This document shows, one piece after another, positions 41,684 through 49,983 of a stretch of DNA of 64,000 nucleotides. This DNA is from Caenimonas sedimenti (GTDB lineage: Bacteria; Pseudomonadota; Gammaproteobacteria; Burkholderiales; Burkholderiaceae_C): the NCBI RefSeq assembly GCF_007833165.1, contig NZ_VOBQ01000008.1, positions 186,001-250,000 of the forward strand. The letters run 5' to 3'. The position numbers were made by a program, and so were the translations under genes. Numbering within the stretch: position 1 is the stretch's first letter; every line of letters starts with the position of its first letter. A model generated the notes under the pieces. It did no database searches. It saw only the letters and a program-made list of their open reading frames with translations, and was not told where the DNA came from.

Positions 41684-42841
41684 ATGAGCCAAACCGAACG
41701 CCGCGTGCCTCCCAACAACGTCGACCGCGAAGCCTTCCGCGACATGTGCCGCAAGTTCGCCGAACGCGAGATCAAGCCGCGCTGGCAGCAGGCCGACCGC
41801 GAGGCGCGCTTCCCGCGCGAGTTCTTCGTGGCCGCGGCCAAGGCCGGCCTGATCGGCCTGCACGCGCCCGAAGCGATGGGCGGCGCCGACCTCGGCGTCA
41901 CCGAAGAGGCCATCTCGATCGAGGAGCAGGCCAAGGCCAACCCGAACCTGGCGATCATGGCGCTGATCCAGGGCGTGGCGGGCTCGCTGCTGGCCGAGCA
42001 CGGCCATGCGGTGCATCACGATCTGGTGCGCGCCAACATCGCCGGCGAATGCCTGCTTGCGCTGGCCGTCACCGAGCCCGAAGCGGGCAGCGACGTGCAG
42101 AACCTGAAGACCACCGCCACGCGCCAGGGCGACGAGTGGGTGCTCGACGGCATCAAGTCCTTCATCACGCTGGGCGGCGACTGCGACACGATGCTGGTGC
42201 TGGCGCGCACCGACCCGACCCAGGGCCGCCACGGCATGCACTTCTTCGCGGTCGACCGCAACACGCCGGGCGTCGAGACTTCGCAGATCAAGACCTACGC
42301 CAACCGGCCGCTGCCGACCTACCGCGTGATGTTCAACAATGCACGCGTGCCCGAGTCGCGCCGCCTGACCGCCGGCTTCGGCGCGATCATGGCCGGCTTC
42401 AACCGCGAGCGCGTGATGGTCGCGGCGCGCTGGCTCGGCCACATGCAGACTGCGCTGGCCTGGGCACTCGACTACGCCAAGGTGCGCCAGCAGTTCGGCA
42501 AGCCGATCGGCGCGAACCAGAGCATCGCCTTCATGCTGGCGCAGGGCCATGTCGACGTCGAAGCCTCGCGCCTGTACACCTACCACGCGGCGCAGCGATG
42601 GGACAGTGGCGCGGCGATCAAGGACATCATCCTCGACGTCTCGTCCGCGAAGCTGTTCGTCACGCAGGCCGTGTATCGCGTGACGCAGAACGCGCTGCAC
42701 ATCGGCGGCGGCTGGGGCATCACCGAGGAACTGCCGGTGATGCGCATGGCGCTTGACGCCCTGGTGGCGCCGGTCACCGTGGGGTCGTACGAGATCCAGC
42801 TGCGCGTGATCGCCAAACAGCTGGGCCTGCCCTGCGACTGA
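41684..42841 (+). CDS. acyl-CoA dehydrogenase
   Basis: 385 residues: VTEPEAGSDVQNLKTTA (129-145), DGIKSFITLGG, probable catalytic Glu242 in FNRERVMVAARWLG, and the FAD helix KVRQQFGKPIGANQS. The C-terminus GSYEIQLRVIAKQL replaces the common GGTSEI motif, a small departure near the flavin. Third gene of the IclR-linked operon; followed 15 bases later by a CoA-transferase. Uses ETF as electron acceptor; substrate unknown. Confidence 0.87.
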   Translation: MSQTERRVPPNNVDREAFRDMCRKFAEREIKPRWQQADREARFPREFFVAAAKAGLIGLHAPEAMGGADLGVTEEAISIEEQAKANPNLAIMALIQGVAGSLLAEHGHAVHHDLVRANIAGECLLALAVTEPEAGSDVQNLKTTATRQGDEWVLDGIKSFITLGGDCDTMLVLARTDPTQGRHGMHFFAVDRNTPGVETSQIKTYANRPLPTYRVMFNNARVPESRRLTAGFGAIMAGFNRERVMVAARWLGHMQTALAWALDYAKVRQQFGKPIGANQSIAFMLAQGHVDVEASRLYTYHAAQRWDSGAAIKDIILDVSSAKLFVTQAVYRVTQNALHIGGGWGITEELPVMRMALDALVAPVTVGSYEIQLRVIAKQLGLPCD

Positions 42842-42856
42842 GCAGACGGCGCGAAG

Positions 42857-44038
42857 ATGAACGTGTCGCTGCCCTTCTCCGCACTGCGCGTGATCGACGC
42901 GAGCCAGGGCTACGCCGGGCCTTACTGCGCAATGCTGATGGCCCAGCACGGCGCGCAGGTTACCAAGATCGAGCCTCCCGAAGGCGATTGGATCCGCGGC
43001 ATGGGCACGCGCCACGGCGAACACACTGCGCTTGACCTCGCCGCCAATCGCGGCAAGCGCAGCATCGCGATCGACATGCACGCCGAACCCGGGCGTGCGC
43101 TCGCGCGGCGCCTGGCCGGCGGCTGCGACGTGTTCATCGAGAGCTTCCGGCCTGGCGTCGCCGACAAGCTCGGCCTCGGCTACGCGGCACTCGCTGCCGC
43201 GAATCCGAACCTCGTCTACCTGTCGATCAACGGCTTCGGCCCGGACGGCCCGGACGCCGCGCGGCCAGGCACTGACACGATTTTGCAGGCCTTCTCTGGA
43301 ATGATGGCACTGAACCGCGACGCGGCCGGCAATCCGAGCCGGGTCGGCTTCCTGATCGTCGATGCGCTGTCGGCCCTCTACGCGTTCCAGGCGCTGTCGG
43401 TCGCGCTCTATTCACGTTTGGGCGGCGGCGGCGGGCACCATCTCGAGATCAGCCTGATGCAGTCGTGCGCAGCGTTCCTGGCACCGAAAATCATCGAGTC
43501 GCGGCTGGAACCGGCGGGCGCACGCTCCCTGAATGCACCGGCCGGGATCTACCGTAGCAGCGACGGCTGGATCGCGCTGGCGTTGAGCAAGGAAGCGCAG
43601 TTTCGCTCGCTGGCCGCGGCCATCGGCCGGGAAGACCTGCTCGCCGACGCGCGCTTCGACACCTTCGAAACCCGCGCGCGCCATCTGCCGGCCCTGCTGC
43701 CAGCCATCGAGCGGGCCCTGCTCGGCGCCACCACGACCGAATGGCTGCAGCGCTTCGCCGCCGCCGACGTGCTCTGCAGCCGCATCAACGGCATCGCCGA
43801 CTGGCTGGCCGAACCCCAGGTGCAGGCGATGGGCGCTGTGGCTGAAGCGCTGGCGCCAGTCGGTGCCATTCCGCTGCCGCTGATCCCCGGCGCCTGCAAG
43901 CCGCACGGCGACTGGCCGCCGATCGGTGGCGACGGCCAGCAGGTGCTGCGTGCCGCGGGCTTTTCCAAGGACGAGATCGATGCGCTAGTGGCCGCCGGCA
44001 CGGTACGGCTTTCCACGCAGTCGCCGCCAGCGACATAG
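42857..44038 (+). CDS. CaiB/BaiF class III CoA-transferase
   Basis: 393 residues. N-terminal SALRVIDASQGYAGPYCA, NRGKRSIAIDM and the catalytic Asp140 in RPGTDTILQAFSG mark an active family III CoA-transferase. It is the most divergent of the four Asp-type copies in this window. It stands between an ACAD and a thiolase-like gene in the IclR-linked operon. Probably shuttles CoA onto the acid form of a pathway intermediate. Confidence 0.87.
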   Translation: MNVSLPFSALRVIDASQGYAGPYCAMLMAQHGAQVTKIEPPEGDWIRGMGTRHGEHTALDLAANRGKRSIAIDMHAEPGRALARRLAGGCDVFIESFRPGVADKLGLGYAALAAANPNLVYLSINGFGPDGPDAARPGTDTILQAFSGMMALNRDAAGNPSRVGFLIVDALSALYAFQALSVALYSRLGGGGGHHLEISLMQSCAAFLAPKIIESRLEPAGARSLNAPAGIYRSSDGWIALALSKEAQFRSLAAAIGREDLLADARFDTFETRARHLPALLPAIERALLGATTTEWLQRFAAADVLCSRINGIADWLAEPQVQAMGAVAEALAPVGAIPLPLIPGACKPHGDWPPIGGDGQQVLRAAGFSKDEIDALVAAGTVRLSTQSPPAT

Positions 44039-44073
44039 CAGGCCACTGAAGACCTACCCACAGGAGTCATTGC

Positions 44074-45303
44074 GTGAAGACACCCGACCGCTCCCTCGGC
44101 CGCGTCGCCGCCATCGTCGGCATGGGCGACGCGTACGCCGACAAGCAGGACGTCAAGGACCCGCTGCAGCTCGCCACCGAGGCGAGCTGGGCCGCGTTCA
44201 AGGACGCCGGCATTCGCAAGGACGACATCGACATCCTGCTCACCGGCCGTTCGCCTTGGGCCGACCGGCGGCCGCAGTGGAACAACATCTTCGCCTCGCA
44301 CATGCAGATGCCGGTGCGCATGACGACCGAGATCACTTTCCACGGTGCCGGCGTCAACGCCATGATCGGCCAGGCTGCGCTGGCGATCGCCGCGGGCGTG
44401 GCCGACTACGTGCTGTGCGTGCAGTCGGATGCTGTCGAGCTGTTCATCGACGCCACCGCGGTGGGCGCGGCCACCGACGCGTGCCCGCAGTTCGAGTTTC
44501 CCTACGGCCCGACGATTCCGACCATCTACGCGCAGCTCGCCTGCCGCTACATGCACGAGTTCGGCGTCACCGAGGAAGACTTCGCCGAGGTCGCGGTGCA
44601 GCGCCAGGAATGGGCGATTCATCACCCAAAGGCGGCCAAGCGCAGGCACGGCCTGATCACCGTCGACGACGTGATGCGCTCGCCCTACATCTCTTCGCCG
44701 CTGCGGCGCTGGATGTGCGCCACCTGGGGCCCCGGCGGCACCGCGGGCGCCTTCGTCGTCACCAGCGTCGAACGCGCGAAGCATGCCAGGCGCCCGATCT
44801 ACATCCACGGCTTCGGCACCTGCACCACGCACGAGTACCTGTGCGAGCGCATCAACCTGCGCAAGAGCCGCATCCCGCTCGGGCCGCTGCCGGCCATCAC
44901 CACCACCGGCGCCGCCCACGCCGCGCGCGAGGCTTATGCGATGGCCGACATGACACCCGCCGACATGCAGCTCGGCGCCCTCGCCGGCAACTTCTCGCAC
45001 ACCGTGCTCGTGCAGCTCGAAGACCTGGGCTTCGCGCCCAAGGGCCGCGCAATGGATCTGGTGCGCAGCGGGCGCATGCGCCCGGGCGGCGACTTTCCGG
45101 TCGATACCAACGGGGGCTGGATGGGCTTCGGCCAACCCGGCATTTCGGTGGCCGCCGACTCGCTGGTCGAGACCGTGCGCCAGTTGCGAGGCGACCCGCT
45201 CGGTCTGCTCGCCGGCAACTCGCCCAAGCGCGCGATGGCGTATTCGGCCGGCGGCATGCTGGCTTGCCACAGCGCCGTCATCCTCGGCACCGAAGCCCAG
45301 TAG
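44074..45303 (+). CDS. thiolase-like lipid-transfer protein (SCP-x/Ltp family), aldolase candidate
   Basis: 409 residues of the thiolase superfamily, SCP-x/Ltp branch. The fold landmarks are present (AALAIAAGVADYVLCVQSDAV, QLEDLGFAPKG, PVDTNGGWMGFGQPG), but the Cys nucleophile of true thiolases is missing: the segment reads TTEITFHGAGVNAM. Ltp2-type enzymes of steroid side-chain degradation also lack thiolase function and instead perform retro-aldol cleavage with a DUF35 partner; the next gene is a DUF35 protein. GTG start at 44074 behind CAGGAG (44061-44066). Cleavage substrate unknown. Confidence 0.83.
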   Translation: MKTPDRSLGRVAAIVGMGDAYADKQDVKDPLQLATEASWAAFKDAGIRKDDIDILLTGRSPWADRRPQWNNIFASHMQMPVRMTTEITFHGAGVNAMIGQAALAIAAGVADYVLCVQSDAVELFIDATAVGAATDACPQFEFPYGPTIPTIYAQLACRYMHEFGVTEEDFAEVAVQRQEWAIHHPKAAKRRHGLITVDDVMRSPYISSPLRRWMCATWGPGGTAGAFVVTSVERAKHARRPIYIHGFGTCTTHEYLCERINLRKSRIPLGPLPAITTTGAAHAAREAYAMADMTPADMQLGALAGNFSHTVLVQLEDLGFAPKGRAMDLVRSGRMRPGGDFPVDTNGGWMGFGQPGISVAADSLVETVRQLRGDPLGLLAGNSPKRAMAYSAGGMLACHSAVILGTEAQ

Positions 45304-45326
45304 CCGCCGCACCAGGAGCACACATC

Positions 45327-45770
45327 ATGTTGGAACAAGGCGAATTCGCCGACTACACCGAATCTTTCCCGACCCCGCGCGTCACGCAGGACGCGCTGCC
45401 CTACTGGGCCGCCGTCAAGGAGGGCCGGCTGCTGTTCCAGCGCTGCCCGGCCTGCCGCGGCGCGATCTTCCCGCCGCGCTCGATCTGCCCGATGTGCGAG
45501 GCCGGCGCCACACCGGCGTGGGAAGAGTCCAAGGGCGCGGGCAGCATCTACAGCTTCTCGGTCGTGCATCGGCCGCCCTCGGCCGTGTGGCGCGCACATG
45601 CGCCCTACACGATCGGCCTGGTGCGGCTCAACGAGGACTGGTTCCTGTTCACCGAGATCGAAGGCCGGCCCGAGGACATGGCGGTCGACAAGCGGGTGCA
45701 GGTGGCCTTCCCCGAACGCGAGGTCGCGCTGCCGGTGTTCCGCCTCGTCGGCGAGGACGCGCCGCGATGA
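45327..45770 (+). CDS. DUF35 (Zn-ribbon plus OB-fold) partner protein
   Basis: 147 residues: a rubredoxin-like zinc ribbon RCPACRGAIFPPRSICPMCE (four Cys, about residues 39-59) followed by an OB-fold with GAGSIYSFSVVHRPP. DUF35 proteins bind acyl-CoA and are obligate partners of Ltp-type aldolases (as the DUF35 domain of ChsH2 is for Ltp2). AGGAG precedes the ATG at 45327, 23 bases after the thiolase-like stop; overlaps the next gene by ATGA. Expected to be part of a stable complex with 44074-45303. Confidence 0.87.
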   Translation: MLEQGEFADYTESFPTPRVTQDALPYWAAVKEGRLLFQRCPACRGAIFPPRSICPMCEAGATPAWEESKGAGSIYSFSVVHRPPSAVWRAHAPYTIGLVRLNEDWFLFTEIEGRPEDMAVDKRVQVAFPEREVALPVFRLVGEDAPR

Positions 45771-47077
45771 GCGATGCGCGTGCCATGTGGGACGCCGCAG
45801 CCGAAGGCATGGCACCCGAGCAGCGGCAGGCACTGCAGTTGAAGGGCGTGCAGGCGCTGCTGGCCTGGGTCAAGGCACGCTCGCCAATGCAGCGCGAGCG
45901 CCTCGCGAGGGTCGACCCGGTGGCGGTGCGAAGCTTGGCCGACTTTGCCGCGCTCGTGCCGCTCTGCACCAAGGACGACCTGCGCGCCGCGATGGACCAC
46001 GCCGGCAGCGCCCTGCCCCACCTGTGCGTGCCGCGCGAGGACATCGTGCTGTCGGGCCCCTCGGCCGGCACCAGCGGACGCCAAACCTACCAGGCCTTCG
46101 ACGCCCAGGACCTGGATCGCAACGTCGAGCTGGCGGCACGCCTGTTCTGGTGCAGCGGGCTGCGGCCGGGCGATGTGCTGCAGATGCTGGTCACGCCGTT
46201 CACGCCGGCGGCGGACATCTTCCGCCTCGGCGCGCAGCGCGCCGGCGCGAAGTGGATCATCCGCGACAACCACGAGCCCGCACAGGTGCCGCGTTATGTC
46301 GAGGTCGCTCGCTCGCTCGAGCCAACGTTCCTGCAGGCCGGCGTGGCCACGCTGCGCGCGATGGCCCAGCACGCCGCGGCCACGCCCGACGGCGCAACGC
46401 TGCCGTATCGCCGCGCGATTCTGATGGGCGCGGCGCTCGGCCCGGAAGCGCGCGAGCAGTTCCGCCAGACGCTGGGCATCGAGGTCACGACGCTGTCGGG
46501 CCAGGGCTCGGACTTCAACCTCTTCAGCGCCGAGTGTCCGGCCCACGACGGCGAGCACTGGCACGGCGAGGACATGACGCTGGTCGAGGTGGTCGACCCG
46601 GCCACCGGCGCGCCGGCGCGCGAGGGTGAGGTGGGCGAGATGGTCATCACCGACTTCTACCGCCGTGCCACGCCGCATGTGCGATGGCGGACCGAGGACA
46701 TGGTGCGCGTACACCCGGGCGTGTGCAGCTGTGGCCGCACGTCGCGCCGCTTCACGCTGCTCGACCGGCTGGCCAACCGCGTGCCGGTGCGTGGCAGCGC
46801 TGTCTACCCGTTCCAGGTCGAGACCGCGCTGTCGCGCAGCGAGGACGGCCGCAATCTCGAATTCGCGCTGGTGCGCCACGCGGTCGAGCGGCAGACGCTC
46901 GAAGTGCGCCTGCTGCGCCCCGCCACGCTCGGCGGCGACGCCGCGTCCAGCGTGGCACTGCGGCTGCAAGTCCATCTCGACGCCGAGTTGAAGCTGCCGA
47001 CCCAAGTGTCGTTCCACGACGACCTGCCGCGCGTCGGCTACAAGACGCTGCGCGTGCTTGACGACAGGACGGCGTGA
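45767..47077 (+). CDS. PaaK-like acyl-CoA (phenylacetate-CoA-type) ligase
   Basis: 436 residues of the ANL superfamily, resembling phenylacetate-CoA ligase. P-loop-like LSGPSAGTSGRQTY (about 94-107), a substrate core with LSGQGSDFN, and the hinge region YRRATPHVRWRTEDMV, followed by a zinc-type CSCGRTSRRF. It activates a carboxylic acid with ATP and CoA through an acyl-adenylate. Overlaps the DUF35 stop. In this operon the acid may be a ring or side-chain intermediate rather than phenylacetate, for which no other paa genes are present. Confidence 0.85.
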   Translation: MSDARAMWDAAAEGMAPEQRQALQLKGVQALLAWVKARSPMQRERLARVDPVAVRSLADFAALVPLCTKDDLRAAMDHAGSALPHLCVPREDIVLSGPSAGTSGRQTYQAFDAQDLDRNVELAARLFWCSGLRPGDVLQMLVTPFTPAADIFRLGAQRAGAKWIIRDNHEPAQVPRYVEVARSLEPTFLQAGVATLRAMAQHAAATPDGATLPYRRAILMGAALGPEAREQFRQTLGIEVTTLSGQGSDFNLFSAECPAHDGEHWHGEDMTLVEVVDPATGAPAREGEVGEMVITDFYRRATPHVRWRTEDMVRVHPGVCSCGRTSRRFTLLDRLANRVPVRGSAVYPFQVETALSRSEDGRNLEFALVRHAVERQTLEVRLLRPATLGGDAASSVALRLQVHLDAELKLPTQVSFHDDLPRVGYKTLRVLDDRTA

Positions 47078-47152
47078 TGCCATGAGCCTTGCCACCGAGA
47101 CCGCCGCCAGACGCGGCTGAACCAGAACCACGATCCGAACGGAGCACGACCC

Positions 47153-48310
47153 ATGGATTTCGAACTGAGTGAAGAACAACGCGCGATCACCGAGACGACA
47201 CGCCGCTTCGTCGAGAAGGAGATGCCGCGCCAGCAGGTGCTCCAGTGGGTGCGTGACAAGGTCGAGCCGCCGCAGGAGCTGTTCAAGAAGTTGGGCAAGA
47301 TGGGCTATTACGGCTTCCTGCTGCCCGAGGCCTACAGCGGCCTGGAGAGGCCGGACCCGATGGGCATGCTGGCCTTCGTCGAGCAGTTCGCGCGCGCCTC
47401 ATCAGCCATCACAACCGCCTGGGGCCGCGTCGCGGTGATCCTGGCACCGATGGTGGCCAAGTTCGGCACCCAAGCGCAGAAGGACATAGTGCTACCCAAG
47501 GTGATGGCCGGCGAGATCTTCATGGCGCTGGGCCTCACAGAGCCCGGCTCCGGTAGCGACGCGGCGTCGCTGCGCACCACCGCCGTCAAGCGCGCCGACG
47601 GCCACTGGGTCATCAGCGGCGAGAAGCTGTACTGCTCGCAGGCCAAGTCCGCGGGCTTCCTGATCCTGGCCGCGCGCACCGACCCGCACGCCGTCAAACA
47701 GGAGGGCATCTCGACCTTCCTGATCCCGAACCCGGGCAGTAACCCGGCGATCGAGCTGACGCGCATCGAGACCATGGGCCTGGGGCCGGTGCCGACCTTC
47801 TCGGCCCACTTCCGCGACCTGGTGCTGCCGCCGGACGCGCTGATCGGGCCCGAGAACAAGGGCTGGCAATGTGTGCTCGGCGGGCTCGACAACGAGCGCC
47901 TGTACCACGGTGCGATCGGCGTCGGCGCCTCGCAAGCCATCATCGACGAGGTGGTGGTCTACCTGAAGCAGCGCGTGCAGTTCGGCAAGCCGCTCTCCAA
48001 GTTGCAGTCGGTGCGGCACAAGATCGTCGACATGCAGCTGCGCACCGACGCCGCGCGGCTGCTGGTCTACCGCGGCGCCAGCGTGCTCGAGAAAACGGGC
48101 GCCTGCCACAATGAGGCCTCGTTCGCCAAGGTGGCCGGTGCCGAGTGCTATATGCACTGCGCCTACACCGGGCTGCACCTGCTGGGCGGCTACGGCTACA
48201 CCGTCGACTCGGGCCTGCCGATGCACTTTCAGGATGCCAAACTGTTCGAGATCGGCGGCGGCGCGATGGAAGTGCAGCGCGACATCATCGCGCGCGGCAT
48301 GGGGCTGTAG
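47153..48310 (+). CDS. acyl-CoA dehydrogenase
   Basis: 385 residues: LTEPGSGSDAASLRTTA (128-144), ISGEKLYCSQAKSAG, probable catalytic Glu248 in LDNERLYHGAIGVG, FAD helix KQRVQFGKPLSKLQS and a C-terminal IGGGAMEVQRDIIARGM. The ATG at 47153 comes after a 75-base gap that contains only a 12-codon open frame (47082-47120) that I do not call. Immediately followed, without a gap, by the IpdA-like gene. Oxidises an unknown acyl-CoA, donating to ETF. Confidence 0.88.
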   Translation: MDFELSEEQRAITETTRRFVEKEMPRQQVLQWVRDKVEPPQELFKKLGKMGYYGFLLPEAYSGLERPDPMGMLAFVEQFARASSAITTAWGRVAVILAPMVAKFGTQAQKDIVLPKVMAGEIFMALGLTEPGSGSDAASLRTTAVKRADGHWVISGEKLYCSQAKSAGFLILAARTDPHAVKQEGISTFLIPNPGSNPAIELTRIETMGLGPVPTFSAHFRDLVLPPDALIGPENKGWQCVLGGLDNERLYHGAIGVGASQAIIDEVVVYLKQRVQFGKPLSKLQSVRHKIVDMQLRTDAARLLVYRGASVLEKTGACHNEASFAKVAGAECYMHCAYTGLHLLGGYGYTVDSGLPMHFQDAKLFEIGGGAMEVQRDIIARGMGL

Positions 48311-49105
48311 GTGGCTGCGTCGAACGGAAAGCTGGCGAGCCGGGCCGCCGCCGCCGAACTCGCGCGCGGCGCCGCGCGCGTCGCACTCGGTGGCTGGAGC
48401 TTCAGTCGCCGGCCGCTCGCCATCGCGATGCACTGGGCCGCGCACGGTCTGCGCTTCGACGAGCTGCTGGTGCTGACCGGCGGCGTCGAGACCGATTTGC
48501 TGGCCGCCGCCGGCGTGGCGCAGCGCGTGCGCGGCTTCTACCTCGGCATGGAGGCGCTGGGCATGGGGCCGGGGCTGAAGGCCGGCTGCGACGTGATCGA
48601 GGAGACCGAGACCTCGCTGATGCTGGGCTTGAACGCGGCGGTCGAGGGCGCGTCCTTCCTGCCACTGGCGGCGCGCCATGGCGAGGCGCTGGCACACGTG
48701 CGGCCCGATCTGCGCCGGGTGCGCTGCCCCTACACCGACGAGGAGCAACTCGCGATCCCGCCCTTGCCCATCACCGTCGCCTACGTACACGCCTGGCGCG
48801 CCGACCGCCGGGGCAATGCGGTATTCGGTGGCCACCGGGCGGCCGACCGGCTGCTGGCGCTGGCAGCGCAGCGAACCGTCGTGACCTGCGAAGAACTGGT
48901 CGATGACATCACGGCCGGTGGCGTCGAAGCCGACCTCACCGAGCCCCTGGTCAGCATGGTCGTACATGCGCCCGGAGGCGCCAAGCCCGGCGGCTGCCTG
49001 CCCGACTACGAGGCCGACTGGCCGGCACTGCTGGACTACACGGCGCTCGAGCGCGACGCCGTCGCCGGCTGGGCCCGTGCCCGGCTCGAAGGAGGGGCAC
49101 GATGA
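48311..49105 (+). CDS. CoA-transferase-like alpha subunit, IpdA-like
   Basis: 264 residues of the class I CoA-transferase alpha family. VALGGWSFSRRPLAIAMHW, ELLVLTGGVETDLL, GFYLGMEALGMGPG, SFLPLAARHG and VVHAPGGAKPGGCLPDY match the pattern of IpdA, one half of IpdAB, a hydrolase that opens the last steroid ring (D-ring stage) in mycobacteria. GTG start at 48311, directly after the ACAD stop codon, overlapping the beta gene by ATGA. The alternatives are a glutaconate-type CoA-transferase or a hydrolase for another cyclic 1,3-dione-like acyl-CoA. Family call is firm; reaction is inference. Confidence 0.8.
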   Translation: MAASNGKLASRAAAAELARGAARVALGGWSFSRRPLAIAMHWAAHGLRFDELLVLTGGVETDLLAAAGVAQRVRGFYLGMEALGMGPGLKAGCDVIEETETSLMLGLNAAVEGASFLPLAARHGEALAHVRPDLRRVRCPYTDEEQLAIPPLPITVAYVHAWRADRRGNAVFGGHRAADRLLALAAQRTVVTCEELVDDITAGGVEADLTEPLVSMVVHAPGGAKPGGCLPDYEADWPALLDYTALERDAVAGWARARLEGGAR

Positions 49106-49977
49106 ACGTCAACGTCAACGTCAACGTCAATGACACCCGCAGCGACGCACCCGCCGCGCCAGCCGACGTGGCCGAGATGATGGTCTGCACGATGAGCGAC
49201 TGGCTGCTGCGCGCCGAGGTCATTCAGCTTGGCCTGGCTTCGGCGCTGAACCAGGTCGCCGCGCTGCTGGCGCAGACGCGCACCAATGGCCAGGGCCCCG
49301 CGCTCGAAGACCCGGCGGCGCTGACGCTGACCCGCGCCCAACGACCCGCTTTCCTGAGCCGCAGCGAACGCGCCGCGCAGATCGGCGCGCTGCGGCGCTA
49401 CGAGGCGCCCGAATGGATCGGCCAGATGATGCCTCGTCTAGCGGGACGCGTGCGCCAGTTCGTGCGCCCGCTGCAGATCGATGCCAAAGGACGCATCAAC
49501 AGCCTGCGCGTCGCCGACCAGCAAGGGCGCCTGCGCCGCTTCGCCGGCCTGGCGGGACTGGCTGAACTGGCCGAGATCGCGCAGCCCTTTCTCGTCTACC
49601 TGCCGCAGCAGGACAGCCGCTGCTTCGTCGACGCGGTCGACTTCGTCGTCGCCGACCCGATCGCCGCGCACCCGCCGGGGGCAGGCCATGCCGTGATGGT
49701 CACCAATCTCGCGGTGTTCGAGTTCACGTCGGCCGGCGCGCGCGCCCTCAGCCGCCACCCCGGAGTGACGCACGAGCAGCTGCGCGAGCGCACGCCGGCT
49801 GGCGTGGCGGTGGGCAGCGTGCCGTACACGGCCAAACCGGACGCCGCACTGCTGCAGCGGCTGCGCACGCAGATCGACCCGCACCGCGTGCGCGACATCG
49901 AGTTCGCCAGCGGCCCGGCGCGACGCGACGCGCTGCTGCGCCTGTATGCGCAGGAGGCGGCGATGCCGTTGCGCTGA
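49102..49977 (+). CDS. CoA-transferase-like beta subunit, IpdB-like
   Basis: 291 residues; the partner of the preceding gene (ATGA overlap). The core matches the beta family: MSDWLLRAEVIQLGLASALN, then CFVDAVDFVVADP, TNLAVFEFTSAGARALSRHPGVT and QIDPHRVRDIEFASG. No SENG-like motif with the catalytic Glu of class I CoA-transferases is visible, which fits hydrolase-type IpdB rather than a transferase. The first codons are a (AACGTC)4 repeat encoding Asn-Val pairs. AGGAGG lies before the ATG. Converges with the MmgE/PrpD gene, 6 bases away. Confidence 0.78.
   Translation: MNVNVNVNVNDTRSDAPAAPADVAEMMVCTMSDWLLRAEVIQLGLASALNQVAALLAQTRTNGQGPALEDPAALTLTRAQRPAFLSRSERAAQIGALRRYEAPEWIGQMMPRLAGRVRQFVRPLQIDAKGRINSLRVADQQGRLRRFAGLAGLAELAEIAQPFLVYLPQQDSRCFVDAVDFVVADPIAAHPPGAGHAVMVTNLAVFEFTSAGARALSRHPGVTHEQLRERTPAGVAVGSVPYTAKPDAALLQRLRTQIDPHRVRDIEFASGPARRDALLRLYAQEAAMPLR
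49105..49128 (+). repeat. hexanucleotide tandem repeat (AACGTC)4 after a start codon
   Basis: Four perfect AACGTC units directly after the ATG at 49102, followed by the near-copy AATGAC. It encodes Asn-Val repeats. Unit gain or loss would keep the frame, so it could vary the N-terminus or translation efficiency but not switch the gene off. Confidence 0.85.
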
Positions 49978-49983
49978 CCCGCT

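Noticed and set aside
45767-47077. Phenylacetate catabolism
   Set aside because: The ligase is PaaK-like, but no paaABCDE epoxidase, paaZ or paaH genes occur.
47082-47120. Twelve-codon open frame between the PaaK-like and ACAD genes
   Set aside because: No ribosome site, no conservation evidence and no known leader-peptide feature.
18352-49105. A full atu operon including AtuA
   Set aside because: No DUF1446 AtuA protein is found, so only the carboxylase-hydratase-dehydrogenase core is comparable.
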